This document shows positions 1 to 7,494 of a DNA stretch of 64,000 nt, one piece after another. This stretch comes from Oxalobacteraceae bacterium OTU3CINTB1 (lineage in GTDB: Bacteria > Pseudomonadota > Gammaproteobacteria > Burkholderiales > Burkholderiaceae_D): the NCBI GenBank assembly GCA_024123955.1, contig CP099652.1, forward strand, positions 1,178,001-1,242,000. Direction: 5' to 3'. Below the pieces are notes generated by a model. That model was not told the origin of the DNA and made no database searches. It was given only the letters and a program-made list of their open reading frames with translations. A program made the position numbers and the translations under genes. Numbering within the stretch: position 1 is the first letter of the stretch; each line of letters begins with the position of its first letter.

Positions 1-1
1 G

Positions 2-385
2 GTCGACACGAACGTGCTCGTTCGTGCCGTAGTCCAAGACGACCCTGTGCAGGCACAGCGTGCAGCAGCAGTGTTGAGGGATGCGTCACTGATCACGGTG
101 GCCCTACCCGCATTGTGCGAACTGGTTTGGGTGCTGCGTAAGGTCTATGGTTTCGACGTGGCCAATGTGGCTCAGGCGCTGCGCGCATTGATGGCCGCAG
201 CGAATGTCGATATGAATCGGCCGGCAGCGGCGGCGGGGCTGGCGATCCTGGAAGCAGGAGGAGACTTCGCCGACGGAGCGATCGCCTACGAGGGGAACTG
301 GCTTGGCGGCGAGACTTTTGTGTCCTTCGATAAGAAAGCGGTCAGGTTGCTTCTGGCACAGGGCCAACCCGCTCGCCTTTTGTAG
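2..385 (+). CDS. PIN-domain ribonuclease toxin (VapC family), 5' end outside window
   Basis: The reading frame is open from the first bases, and VDTNVLVR at positions 2-25 is the N-terminal motif of PIN domains with the first catalytic Asp, so the true start lies upstream. Further acidic residues sit where PIN nucleases have them: CELVW in the middle and GGDFADGAI, then SFDKKAV, near the end. VapC proteins are Mg-dependent RNases, usually cutting tRNA or rRNA, and are encoded just downstream of a small antitoxin. That antitoxin would lie before the window. About 128 residues are visible, close to the usual 130. The gene is convergent with the ParA gene at 439-1212. Family assignment is by motif; the target is unknown. 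Confidence 0.85.
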   Translation, partial: VDTNVLVRAVVQDDPVQAQRAAAVLRDASLITVALPALCELVWVLRKVYGFDVANVAQALRALMAAANVDMNRPAAAAGLAILEAGGDFADGAIAYEGNWLGGETFVSFDKKAVRLLLAQGQPARLL

Positions 386-438
386 ACGAGTGTTTTGACA
401 TTCGCGATCTTGCCCCAAACGGTGCCACTTTGACACCG

Positions 439-1212
439 TCATGTGGCGGCCCGCAACTCGCCATACAGCGCCAGGTACTCCTGGCTGAGCTTGTGGTTGC
501 GGTCGAGGTGGATCATCGGCAAATTGCGCTCGTGCGATTCGCGGATGCGGATCGAGCTCGACAGCTTGTTGTCGAAGACGGGCAAGCCTTCCTCCTTCAA
601 CTGTTCGACCATGCGCTGCGGCAGCAACGCCCGTGGTTGAAACTGGTTGACCACAATGCCCTCGATGACCAGGTCGGCGTTGTGGTCGGCCCTGATCTCC
701 TTGATGTTATTGATCAGGGTGTAGAGCGCCTGGCGCGAAAAATCGTCGCAGTCGAAGGGAATCAGGCAGCTGTCGGCGCCGACCAGGGCGGACTGGCTGA
801 AGAAGTTGTAGGCAGGCGGCGTGTCGACAAAGATTTCGTCGTACTCCTTGTCCAGTTCGCGCAGCAAATCGCGCAGCTTGTAGATCTTGTTGCGCGATTC
901 GAGCTTCGATTGCAGGTCGCCCAGTTCGGGGTGGGCCACGATGACGGACAGGTTGTCGAACGGCGTCGGGTGGACGTAATGGCCGGCCGGCTGGGCGAAC
1001 TGGCTGAAGCTGAGCACTTGTTCGAAATAGGCGCCCAAGGTCGGCGACACCTCGCGCGCCGCCGCGCCCAGCACGTAGCGGCTGGCATTGCACTGCGGGT
1101 CGATGTCTATCAGCAGCGTGCGCTTCCCCTGGCTGGCCGCGATGGCGGCGAGGTTGACGGCGATCGTCGATTTGCCCACGCCACCTTTTTGGTTGAAGAT
1201 CACCCGTTTCAT
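439..1212 (-). CDS. ParA/MinD-family ATPase, no ParB partner nearby
   Basis: This 257-residue protein begins MKRVIFNQKGGVGKSTI, a deviant Walker A motif with the signature lysine (K9) and the P-loop lysine (K14). IDIDPQCNASRY (switch I) and FVDTPPAYN (Walker B) follow. Proteins of this family dimerise on ATP and position DNA or protein cargo on the nucleoid. The ATG at 1212 is chosen because it places the Walker motif at the very N-terminus; the frame stays open 11 codons further up but adds an untypical extension. No parB-like gene or parS-like repeats are seen beside it, so it is an orphan ParA. It could serve chromosome, plasmid-relic or protein-cargo positioning; context does not decide. 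Confidence 0.88.
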   Translation of the reverse strand: MKRVIFNQKGGVGKSTIAVNLAAIAASQGKRTLLIDIDPQCNASRYVLGAAAREVSPTLGAYFEQVLSFSQFAQPAGHYVHPTPFDNLSVIVAHPELGDLQSKLESRNKIYKLRDLLRELDKEYDEIFVDTPPAYNFFSQSALVGADSCLIPFDCDDFSRQALYTLINNIKEIRADHNADLVIEGIVVNQFQPRALLPQRMVEQLKEEGLPVFDNKLSSSIRIRESHERNLPMIHLDRNHKLSQEYLALYGELRAAT

Positions 1213-1348
1213 AGCTCGCCCGTATAGTGATGGAAATGTCATCATTCTAGAGCAAAGGCCAGGCCGGGGAATAACTTCGGTCGGAGACGATCGGCCTGAT
1301 GGTTGTCAGGTTGTTAGAATGCCGCATTACTCAACCTCTGGAGCCGCG

Positions 1349-2482
1349 ATGATGCGCATTCTTTCCCTTTTGCTTGCTGGCCTGTGGAGCGGCGCCGTCC
1401 TGGCGCAGGACGTGGTCAAGATCGGCGTGGCCGGGCCGCTGTCCGGCGAGATCGCGCACCTGGGCAAGGCGATGGAAAATGGCGTGGCGCTGGCGATCGA
1501 GGATTTGAATGCGCGCGGCGTCATCATCGGCGGGCGCAAGGCGGTCTTTGTCATGCAGAGCGAGGATGACGCGGCCGATCCGAAACAGGGCACGGCCGTG
1601 GCGCAGAAACTGGTCGATGCGGGCGTGAAGGCGGTCATCGGCCACGCCAACTCCGGCACCACCGTGCCGGCCTCGCGCATCTACAACGCCGCCGGCGTGG
1701 TGCAGATCTCGCCGTCCGCCACCACCCCCGCGTACACCCGGCAGAAATTCGCCGGCGCGTTTCGCGTGGTCGCCAACGACAACATGCTGGGACGCTCGCT
1801 GGGCCGCTACGCCGTCAACGACCTGGGCGCGCGCCGGATCGCCGTGATCGACGACCGCTCCGCCTACGGGCAGGGCGTGGCCGATGAATTCATCAAAAGC
1901 GCCGAGGCTAGCGTGCCGGGTCTGAAAATCATCGGCCGCGAATTCACTACGGCCAAGGCCAGCGATTTCAGCGCCATCCTGACCCGCATCCGGGCGAAAA
2001 AGCCGGACCTGGTGTTCTTCGGCGGCATGGACGCCACCGCCGGGGGCGTGCTGCGCCAGATGAAGGCGCTCGGCATGGCGCTGCCTTTCATGGGCGGCGA
2101 CGGCATCTGCACAGAAGCGCTGCCCACGCTCGCCGGCGGCACCTTGCGCGACGGCGCGGTCTACTGCGCCGAGGCCGGCGGCATCGATGCGGCGCACGAA
2201 AAAGCCGTCGCCGATTTCGTGGCCCGCTTCCACGCGCGCTTCCACAGCGACATCCAGACCTATGCCCCGCATGCCTACGACGCCACGATGACGGTGGCGG
2301 CGGCCATGCGGCAAGCCGGCTCCACGGACCCGGTCAAGTTCCTGCCGGTGCTGCGCCAAATCCAGTATCCCGGCCTGACCGGCACCATCCGCTTCGACGC
2401 CAATGGCGATATCCGCGATGGCGCGCTGACCGTTTCCACCTACCGCGCCGGCAAAAAAGCCAAGCTGGTGGTGCTGCGCTAG
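1349..2482 (+). CDS. Branched-chain amino-acid ABC transporter substrate-binding protein
   Basis: The 377-residue product has a signal peptide (MMRILSLLLAGLWSGAVLAQ) and then DVVKIGVAGPLSGEIAHLGK, the standard opening of LivJ/LivK-type periplasmic binding proteins (Peripla_BP_6). Typical later segments include VIGHANSGTTVPASRIY and a C-terminal YDATMTVAAAM. Such proteins bind leucine, isoleucine, valine or related ligands and hand them to a LivHMGF permease. No permease genes are adjacent, so it is an orphan receptor of unknown specificity. GGAG at 1340-1343 is a good ribosome-binding site for the tandem ATGs at 1349 and 1352. The gene runs convergently into the DUF2256 remnant and the gene at 2608-3621. 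Confidence 0.9.
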   Translation: MMRILSLLLAGLWSGAVLAQDVVKIGVAGPLSGEIAHLGKAMENGVALAIEDLNARGVIIGGRKAVFVMQSEDDAADPKQGTAVAQKLVDAGVKAVIGHANSGTTVPASRIYNAAGVVQISPSATTPAYTRQKFAGAFRVVANDNMLGRSLGRYAVNDLGARRIAVIDDRSAYGQGVADEFIKSAEASVPGLKIIGREFTTAKASDFSAILTRIRAKKPDLVFFGGMDATAGGVLRQMKALGMALPFMGGDGICTEALPTLAGGTLRDGAVYCAEAGGIDAAHEKAVADFVARFHARFHSDIQTYAPHAYDATMTVAAAMRQAGSTDPVKFLPVLRQIQYPGLTGTIRFDANGDIRDGALTVSTYRAGKKAKLVVLR

Positions 2483-2492
2483 CGCGCTGATC

Positions 2493-2607
2493 TTATACCG
2501 GAAGGCTTTTCGCCGGCGCGGCGGCTCGCCGGCAGCGTTCCGAGCAGTACTTGACCCGATCCCAGTCCCGCTCCCACTTTTTGCGCCAGGAAGCGGACCA
2601 CCCGCGC
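2493..2607 (-). pseudogene. 5'-truncated DUF2256 (zinc-ribbon) gene remnant
   Basis: On the minus strand this stretch encodes [21 protein letters not shown] plus a short tail, the highly conserved second half of DUF2256 proteins, which are about 45-55 residues with a CxxC...C...C zinc ribbon. The first half (CPxCxRPF) is missing in this frame. One frame over, G-G-P-L precedes the tryptophan, resembling a frameshifted GRPF. The recognisable part begins directly after the TAG stop (2608-2610) of the upstream gene, and no start codon with a ribosome-binding site serves it. The frame stays open into the upstream gene, so a read-through product cannot be excluded. I call it a decayed remnant. Confidence 0.6.
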
Positions 2608-3621
2608 CTATACTTGTTGCGCCAGCTTCTTGCATGCCTCGAAAGTGCGTTCGGGATTGGTGCCCCAAAAGATGGGGTTGAACTTGTCACCAATTAGTTC
2701 AAGCTGTTCTTGCAACGAAGGGCGGTCATTGGCCATGCAGGCGAAATAGGCATACATGTTCCGATGGTCGGTATGCGGATAGCGCTTCAACCGATCTTCA
2801 AAGCCGATTTTCATGCTGGTCCAGGATGCGTTGGTGCTGGTGAACAGCGTCTGGTTCAACTCGCTATAGCTCAGGCCCGCGTAAAGCCTTGCATACATTT
2901 CCAGGCCGCGCTGGTCGCGGGTGTGTTTGTCCACCCATGCGATGAAGCGTTGCGCCGATTTGAGATCGCCGCCCCACTTCGGCAGCAGGGCCTCCTCCAT
3001 CAGGAAGTAGAGATCATCGTCATCGGGATTTTTGGCAATGCCGGCCTCGAATATCCGCATCATACCTTCACCGTTCCTGCCCAGCAGGCGGCCGGTCACC
3101 AGCATGCTGCGGTTCCAGCTGCTGTCCTTGGCGGCGAGCGCCTCGGTTTTTTGTAATTGTTCGTTGGCCAGGTCGAGGTATTTCTGAAACCCGACCCACG
3201 CCGCCGGCGAGACGGTATCTGAATACCCGCTGCCGCGCTGGGCCGAGGCATGTGTGAGCAGGGCGCTGGCGTAGAGCAGTTGTGCCAGCACCGACTGCGG
3301 GTACTTGCCGGCCCATTGCTTCGTCAGCGCGTCGAGTTGCTGGTAATGCTCGTCGGTGACCCGGAGGCTGGCGTCGTTGATCTTGCCAATTCCCATCCAG
3401 AAATGGGTTACGCGCGGAGTGCCAGTGAGTTCGGACCGCACCCCCGCCTTGCCGTAGATCGCGTACAAGCGCTCGAGTTCGGCAAAGTCGCCCTGCCGAT
3501 AGGCCGTCTCGACCAGCTCGACCACGTTGGGCGCGACCCGCTCCTGGGCCTTCGCCGGCATGACGGTCAACGCCGCGAGCGTCATCGCGCACAGCGCGCG
3601 CGAAAAATTAGGGAACTTCAT
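2608..3621 (-). CDS. Secreted helical repeat protein, possibly DUF4034
   Basis: The 337-residue protein has a cleavable signal peptide ([26 protein letters not shown]) and an all-helical body with TPR-like spacing, for example [21 protein letters not shown] and [18 protein letters not shown] helices. The opening resembles DUF4034 proteins, but I recall this by pattern only. Its ATG overlaps the 3' end of the TonB_C-like gene at 3608-4810 by 14 bp, so the two are co-transcribed and probably translationally coupled. Function is unknown; a periplasmic partner or scaffold role fits the signal peptide and coupling. Confidence 0.75.
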   Translation of the reverse strand: MKFPNFSRALCAMTLAALTVMPAKAQERVAPNVVELVETAYRQGDFAELERLYAIYGKAGVRSELTGTPRVTHFWMGIGKINDASLRVTDEHYQQLDALTKQWAGKYPQSVLAQLLYASALLTHASAQRGSGYSDTVSPAAWVGFQKYLDLANEQLQKTEALAAKDSSWNRSMLVTGRLLGRNGEGMMRIFEAGIAKNPDDDDLYFLMEEALLPKWGGDLKSAQRFIAWVDKHTRDQRGLEMYARLYAGLSYSELNQTLFTSTNASWTSMKIGFEDRLKRYPHTDHRNMYAYFACMANDRPSLQEQLELIGDKFNPIFWGTNPERTFEACKKLAQQV

Positions 3622-4810
3622 TGTTAGCCTCGCTCAATTTCCACAACAGTTCAAAGCGCACAACCGGGTCGGTGCCCGGCGCATATTTTTGCCGCTTCCC
3701 GGCGTAGTCCAACGCGGCGGCGTCCAACAGCGTATCGAAGGCGATGGGGGCGTTGTCGTGCACGCCCGGGACCGCGATCTTGCGCGCCACCACCTGGGCC
3801 TTGATGAACTTGCCCTGCCCGTCGGTGAGCGCCTCGACGGTGGTCGATCCTTGCGCGCCGAAAAAGGCGGCAACGGGTGGATAGGCCGGCGTTCCTTCGC
3901 TTGGGCGCGCTACGGCAGCCATGCGGGACGCGGACGCCGGCGCGTACTCACCGGCGTTGACCATCGTGGAATAGCGATAGATGCTGAGTGCCGTCGTCTT
4001 GTCGACCTTGCCCTCTGCCAATTGCGAAGCGAGCCACCACTGGCTCTTGACGCACCTGCTCCACCTGTCCCACTGCTGCGCCCCGTCCGACTGGCCCGGT
4101 TTGCGGTCCAGGTCAAAAAGCCACCCCGCCAAGCCAGGCGCCATGGGCTCGGCGACGACCGGCATGCCGGTGCGCATCCGCGCGATGGCTTGATCGGCAG
4201 CGTTGAGCTCCTGCGGGGTGGGACGGGGTGGCAAGTGCTGGCGCTTGGTTCCCCAACGGGACAGCAATTCCCGTTCCCCTGTCAAGAGCGCCGGTCGGCT
4301 CTCAAGGGGCGCGGCCTGGATCATCCCGATCCGCTGGGCAAAGTAGGCTGAAGAAGGCGTGTAGCAAGACGCCGGCGCCAGCGCGGCTTTCAGCCATGCC
4401 GCGTCCTGCGCCGGCCCGCCGCTCTCCACCGACCAGATCGCTAATTCGTTGATCGACCGCGCGTAGAGCGACTGCGTCAGCGCTCGGCCAGGCAGGTTCG
4501 GATTCCCCGACGCGGCCCGCTCGTGCGCAATCCACTCAGGCCCGAGCGTTCGCATGCGGGCCAAATGCTCCTGTGCGATCTGGTTTGCGGCCTGGCGCAA
4601 GGACGGGTCCAACACCAGCTCGTTTGACAAGGTGAAAATAGACTTGGCCCACACAAGCATGCCGCTGACGAGTTCCTGGTCTTGCGCGGCCAGCAGCTCT
4701 TGCGCCGTCGGCGGTGCTGCGGCGGGAGCGGCGGAGGCGGCCAACGGCGACAACACCGCGCAATGGATGACGAGTCCGATCCAATGTCTAGTAGGTATTT
4801 TGATGAGCAA
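3608..4810 (-). CDS. Secreted protein with C-terminal TonB_C-like domain
   Basis: The 400-residue product starts with TTG at 4810, chosen because GGAGGAAG lies just upstream and because it opens directly onto a signal peptide ending LSPLAASAA. The middle (about residues 40-290) is helical and unrecognised. The last 90 residues include GSTTVEALTDGQGKFIKAQV and DTLLDAAALDYAGKRQKY, which follow the pattern of TonB C-terminal domains (glycine-value-VEAL, GK..KAQVV, LLDAAAL). It lacks an obvious N-terminal anchor and a proline-rich linker, so it is not a classical TonB. It is the first gene of a two-gene operon with the helical protein at 2608-3621. Confidence 0.7.
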   Translation of the reverse strand: MLIKIPTRHWIGLVIHCAVLSPLAASAAPAAAPPTAQELLAAQDQELVSGMLVWAKSIFTLSNELVLDPSLRQAANQIAQEHLARMRTLGPEWIAHERAASGNPNLPGRALTQSLYARSINELAIWSVESGGPAQDAAWLKAALAPASCYTPSSAYFAQRIGMIQAAPLESRPALLTGERELLSRWGTKRQHLPPRPTPQELNAADQAIARMRTGMPVVAEPMAPGLAGWLFDLDRKPGQSDGAQQWDRWSRCVKSQWWLASQLAEGKVDKTTALSIYRYSTMVNAGEYAPASASRMAAVARPSEGTPAYPPVAAFFGAQGSTTVEALTDGQGKFIKAQVVARKIAVPGVHDNAPIAFDTLLDAAALDYAGKRQKYAPGTDPVVRFELLWKLSEANNEVP

Positions 4811-4950
4811 GTGCTTCCTCCGGCCGGTTTTTATTTTGCATGGCAACGCCCAATGACGAGAAATCAAAATGTTCGAACGCGGAGAACTTCTCAGCCCAAA
4901 TACGCCACATGGATTTTACGTCACCGGCCGGCCGGGCGGTGCGAGAAATA

Positions 4951-4961
4951 GGGGGGGGGGG
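4951..4961. repeat. Homopolymeric G tract (11 G)
   Basis: Eleven consecutive G residues lie in the intergenic space about 140 bp upstream of the TTG start of the TonB_C-like gene. Tracts of this length are slippage-prone and can also be sequencing artefacts. Confidence 0.9.
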
Positions 4962-4981
4962 CGGTCTCTTGGTCGGGACGC

Positions 4982-5016
4982 AAAAAAGAGCTACGGGCTG
5001 ATGCGCGTAACTCTTT
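4982..5016 (-). terminator. Rho-independent terminator of tRNA-Phe (copy 1)
   Basis: Read on the minus strand, AAAGAG-T-TACG pairs with CGTA-G-CTCTTT around a short loop and the stem continues into a run of U. It sits 18 bp downstream of the tRNA 3' end. Confidence 0.7.
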
Positions 5017-5034
5017 GATTTTATTGCTTATTCT

Positions 5035-5110
5035 TGGTGGCCCGGGGCGGAATCGAACCACCGACACAAGGATTTTCAATCCTCTGCTCTACCAACTGAG
5101 CTACCAGGCC
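5035..5110 (-). tRNA. tRNA-Phe (GAA), copy 1
   Basis: A 76-nt tRNA reads from GGCCTGG at 5110 down to an encoded CCA at 5035-5037. The acceptor stem GGCCTGG/CCGGGCC pairs fully with one G-T pair. The D arm AGCTCAGTTGGTAGAGC, anticodon loop TTGAAAA (anticodon GAA) and T arm GGTTCGATTCC are all canonical. An identical copy lies at 46669-46744 in the same orientation. The 3' end of the GH1/RmlD gene overlaps its 5' half. Confidence 0.97.
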
Positions 5111-7337
5111 AAGGCGCGCTATTGTAGCAGTCCTGTTTGGATTCGCCAAGCCCCCCGTCCAGCGCCGCCAGATAGCGCCTTAGCGCGTCGTCCAGTGGCG
5201 GCATCAGCTGGCCCCGTTCGCTGCCCAGCGCACTGAACAGCGGTTGGGCGGCGCCCATGTCCAGCGCGGTGGCGGGTCGCGCCAGTAGCCGCTCGGTCGA
5301 CACCCCGGCCAAGGCGGCTGCCCGCCGCGCCAGTTCCGCCCAGCTCACCGCGCTGCCGTTGCTCAGGTGCCAGATGCCGGCCTCGCCGTCGATCAGCAGG
5401 TCCAGGCACGTGTCGACCAGGTCCGGCACATACGTCGGCGAGACGATCAGGTCGCTCGCGGCGGTGAACGGCTGGCCTGCCGCCAAGGTCCGCAGCGCCC
5501 GCGTGACGAAATTGTGCCGGTCCCACGGGCCGAAGAAGGCGCTGGTACGCACCATCAGCGCGCGCGGGTGGACCGCCAGCACGCGCTGCTCGGCCTCGGC
5601 CTTGCTCTGGCCGTAGACGTTGAGCGGGGCGACCGGGTCGCTTTCCACGTACGGGCTGCCCTTGCTGCCGTCGAACACCAGGTCGCTGGAAAAACTCAGC
5701 AGTTCGATCACGTGGCGGGCGCAGGCGGTCGCCAGGATCACCGGCCCCTGGGCGTTTTCGCGCAGGCAGCGTTCGGCGTCCTGCTCGGCCCGCTGCACGC
5801 GGACATAGCCGCCGGCGTTGACGATGGCCCACGGCCGGTAGCGGCGGATGGCGGCGTCCACGGAGGCGGGTTCGGCGATGTCCATTTCCTGCCGCGTCAG
5901 CACGTGGCAGGCCAGGTGGCGCTCGGCGCAGATCCGGGCGAAGGCGCCGCCCAGGGTGCCGCTGGCGCCGCTGATCAGGATGGGGCGTCCCGGCTCGGCG
6001 GGCGTGACCAGTTCCGCCACCACCGCCGGCCCGAACGGCATCGGCGGACACACCAGGCGCTGCGGCCGGCGCCACCAGCCCAGCCCCTGCAGCACCGGGC
6101 TCGACGGCGCGCGGCCGGTCGCCAGCTCGCGCATCAAGGTGGCCAGCGCGGTCGGCCTCGGTTCGGGGCCGCGCAGGTCGTAGGGGCCGTTTTCGTAGTA
6201 GCCCTTGCGCTCGGTGACCAGGCAGTTCCAGTCGAACGAGCCGAGCAGCGACCAGACGGTGACGGCACGCATGTCGACGCCATCGCGCCGCACTTGCTGC
6301 GCGGCCTGCCAGATCTCCAGCAGCCAGCGCAGCTGGTCTTCGCGGTTGGCGTCGATATGGGCCTCGGTGACGGCCAGCGGCAGGCCGTAGCGCTCCCACG
6401 CCTCGTGCAGCAGCGGGCCGATGCCGGGTCGCGGCGTCGCCAGCGCGCGGGCGGCGACGACGTCGGCGTAGCCGTCCGGGCCGACGTCCTGCGTCGGGTA
6501 GTGCTCGGCCCGATGGTCGAGCCAGCGCTCGCTGGTGATGTAGTAATTGATGCCGAGAACGTCCGGCGGGCATTGGTTGTCCCGGAACCATTGCAGCTCG
6601 TCGGCGGAGGCGCCGCTTTCGCGCAGATAGTCCCACAGCGCGTGCTCCGGTCCGACCATGCCGCACAGCAGGTCCCACGGCAGCCAGCGGCGCTCGTTGT
6701 AGAACTCGGCCTGCCATGCCATCTCCGGCGTGCTGTAGGTTTTGCCGAGGTCGTCGGTCTGGATCAGCCGGGCGCGCGGGTTGACGGCGCGGATCGCCCG
6801 CATCGCCAGCACCGTCCCCTTGCATTGGTTCAGCAGCGCGCGCACGAAGGCGCGGTCGCTGCGTTCGTGCGGATACCACAGCCCGTACAGGGCGCAGAAG
6901 CGCGCGGTGGTGCACGGTTCGTTGACGGGCGTGTAGTGCTCGAGCCACGGATAGCGGCGGGCAACGACGCCGGCGTAGGCGGCCAGCTTCTCCGGGAAGG
7001 CGGGATCGAGCAGGCTGGTGTCGCGCGGGCCGCTGCCGTGGTGGACCAAGCCGGCGATGGGAGCGATGCCGAGGCTGCGCAGCGCCGGCAGGCGCTCGTC
7101 CGTCCACGACCAGTCGGCCTTGTCGAGACCGTCCGGCGCGACCAGCTCCCACAGCACCGGATAGCGCAGGGCGGTGATGCCGAGCGATGCGAAGCGGTCG
7201 AGGTCGCTAATTCTGGCGTCGTGGCCGTTCTGTTCCATCTGGCTGAAGTAGTTGTCGCGCACCCGGTTGACGGTCGCTTCCAGGCCTCCCCATAACTCCA
7301 GTTGTCCGGACGGAGGCGCGTTGTTGGTGGTAGTCAT
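5076..7337 (-). CDS. Fusion of GH1-like glycoside hydrolase and RmlD-like SDR
   Basis: The 753-residue protein joins two enzymes. Residues about 10-400 are a GH1-like TIM barrel, with YTPVNEPC carrying the NEP acid/base glutamate and AVTEAHID holding the nucleophile position (TEAH in place of the usual TENG). Residues about 455-735 are an RmlD-type sugar-nucleotide reductase, with ILISGASGTLGGAF for NAD(P) binding, SFSSDLVFDG and the catalytic YGQSK. RmlD enzymes reduce dTDP-4-dehydrorhamnose, but the substrate here is unknown. There is no signal peptide, so it is cytoplasmic. The ATG at 7337 (MTTTNNAPP) is preferred over a GTG at 7427, although neither has a strong ribosome-binding site. The last 11 or so codons and the stop lie inside tRNA-Phe. 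Confidence 0.85.
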   Translation of the reverse strand: MTTTNNAPPSGQLELWGGLEATVNRVRDNYFSQMEQNGHDARISDLDRFASLGITALRYPVLWELVAPDGLDKADWSWTDERLPALRSLGIAPIAGLVHHGSGPRDTSLLDPAFPEKLAAYAGVVARRYPWLEHYTPVNEPCTTARFCALYGLWYPHERSDRAFVRALLNQCKGTVLAMRAIRAVNPRARLIQTDDLGKTYSTPEMAWQAEFYNERRWLPWDLLCGMVGPEHALWDYLRESGASADELQWFRDNQCPPDVLGINYYITSERWLDHRAEHYPTQDVGPDGYADVVAARALATPRPGIGPLLHEAWERYGLPLAVTEAHIDANREDQLRWLLEIWQAAQQVRRDGVDMRAVTVWSLLGSFDWNCLVTERKGYYENGPYDLRGPEPRPTALATLMRELATGRAPSSPVLQGLGWWRRPQRLVCPPMPFGPAVVAELVTPAEPGRPILISGASGTLGGAFARICAERHLACHVLTRQEMDIAEPASVDAAIRRYRPWAIVNAGGYVRVQRAEQDAERCLRENAQGPVILATACARHVIELLSFSSDLVFDGSKGSPYVESDPVAPLNVYGQSKAEAEQRVLAVHPRALMVRTSAFFGPWDRHNFVTRALRTLAAGQPFTAASDLIVSPTYVPDLVDTCLDLLIDGEAGIWHLSNGSAVSWAELARRAAALAGVSTERLLARPATALDMGAAQPLFSALGSERGQLMPPLDDALRRYLAALDGGLGESKQDCYNSAPWPGSSVGRAED
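5121..5149 (-). promoter_or_regulatory. Promoter of tRNA-Phe copy 1
   Basis: On the minus strand TTGGCG (5144-5149) and TACAAT (5121-5126) are 17 bp apart and end 10 bp before the tRNA. The whole promoter lies inside the 3' coding sequence of the GH1/RmlD gene. Copy 2 has a matching arrangement. Confidence 0.65.
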
Positions 7338-7420
7338 AGCGTTGGTGAATAGTCGAACTGACAACAAGTATGGACAAGAAAATCGCACCCCGGCGCAGCC
7401 TTGAACGTCGGATACTTTTC

Positions 7421-7449
7421 TTGACACTAGTAATGTCGGGGTATAAATT
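7421..7449 (+). promoter_or_regulatory. Sigma-70 type promoter for the M20 peptidase
   Basis: TTGACA at 7421-7426 is followed by TATAAA (7442-7447, 15-bp spacer) overlapping TAAATT (17-bp spacer). It lies about 45 bp before the ATG at 7495, in a divergent intergenic region. Confidence 0.5.
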
Positions 7450-7494
7450 TCATTGCTGAGCTATCTATTTTGCAATCCACTGGACGGGAGCGGT

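Noticed and set aside
419..440. Small inverted repeat ACGGTG/CACCGT between vapC and parA as a terminator
   Set aside because: Only six base pairs and no T-run. Kept out of the feature list.
5367..7295. A long plus-strand frame opposite the GH1/RmlD gene
   Set aside because: No recognisable domain, and the opposite strand carries catalytic motifs of two known families.
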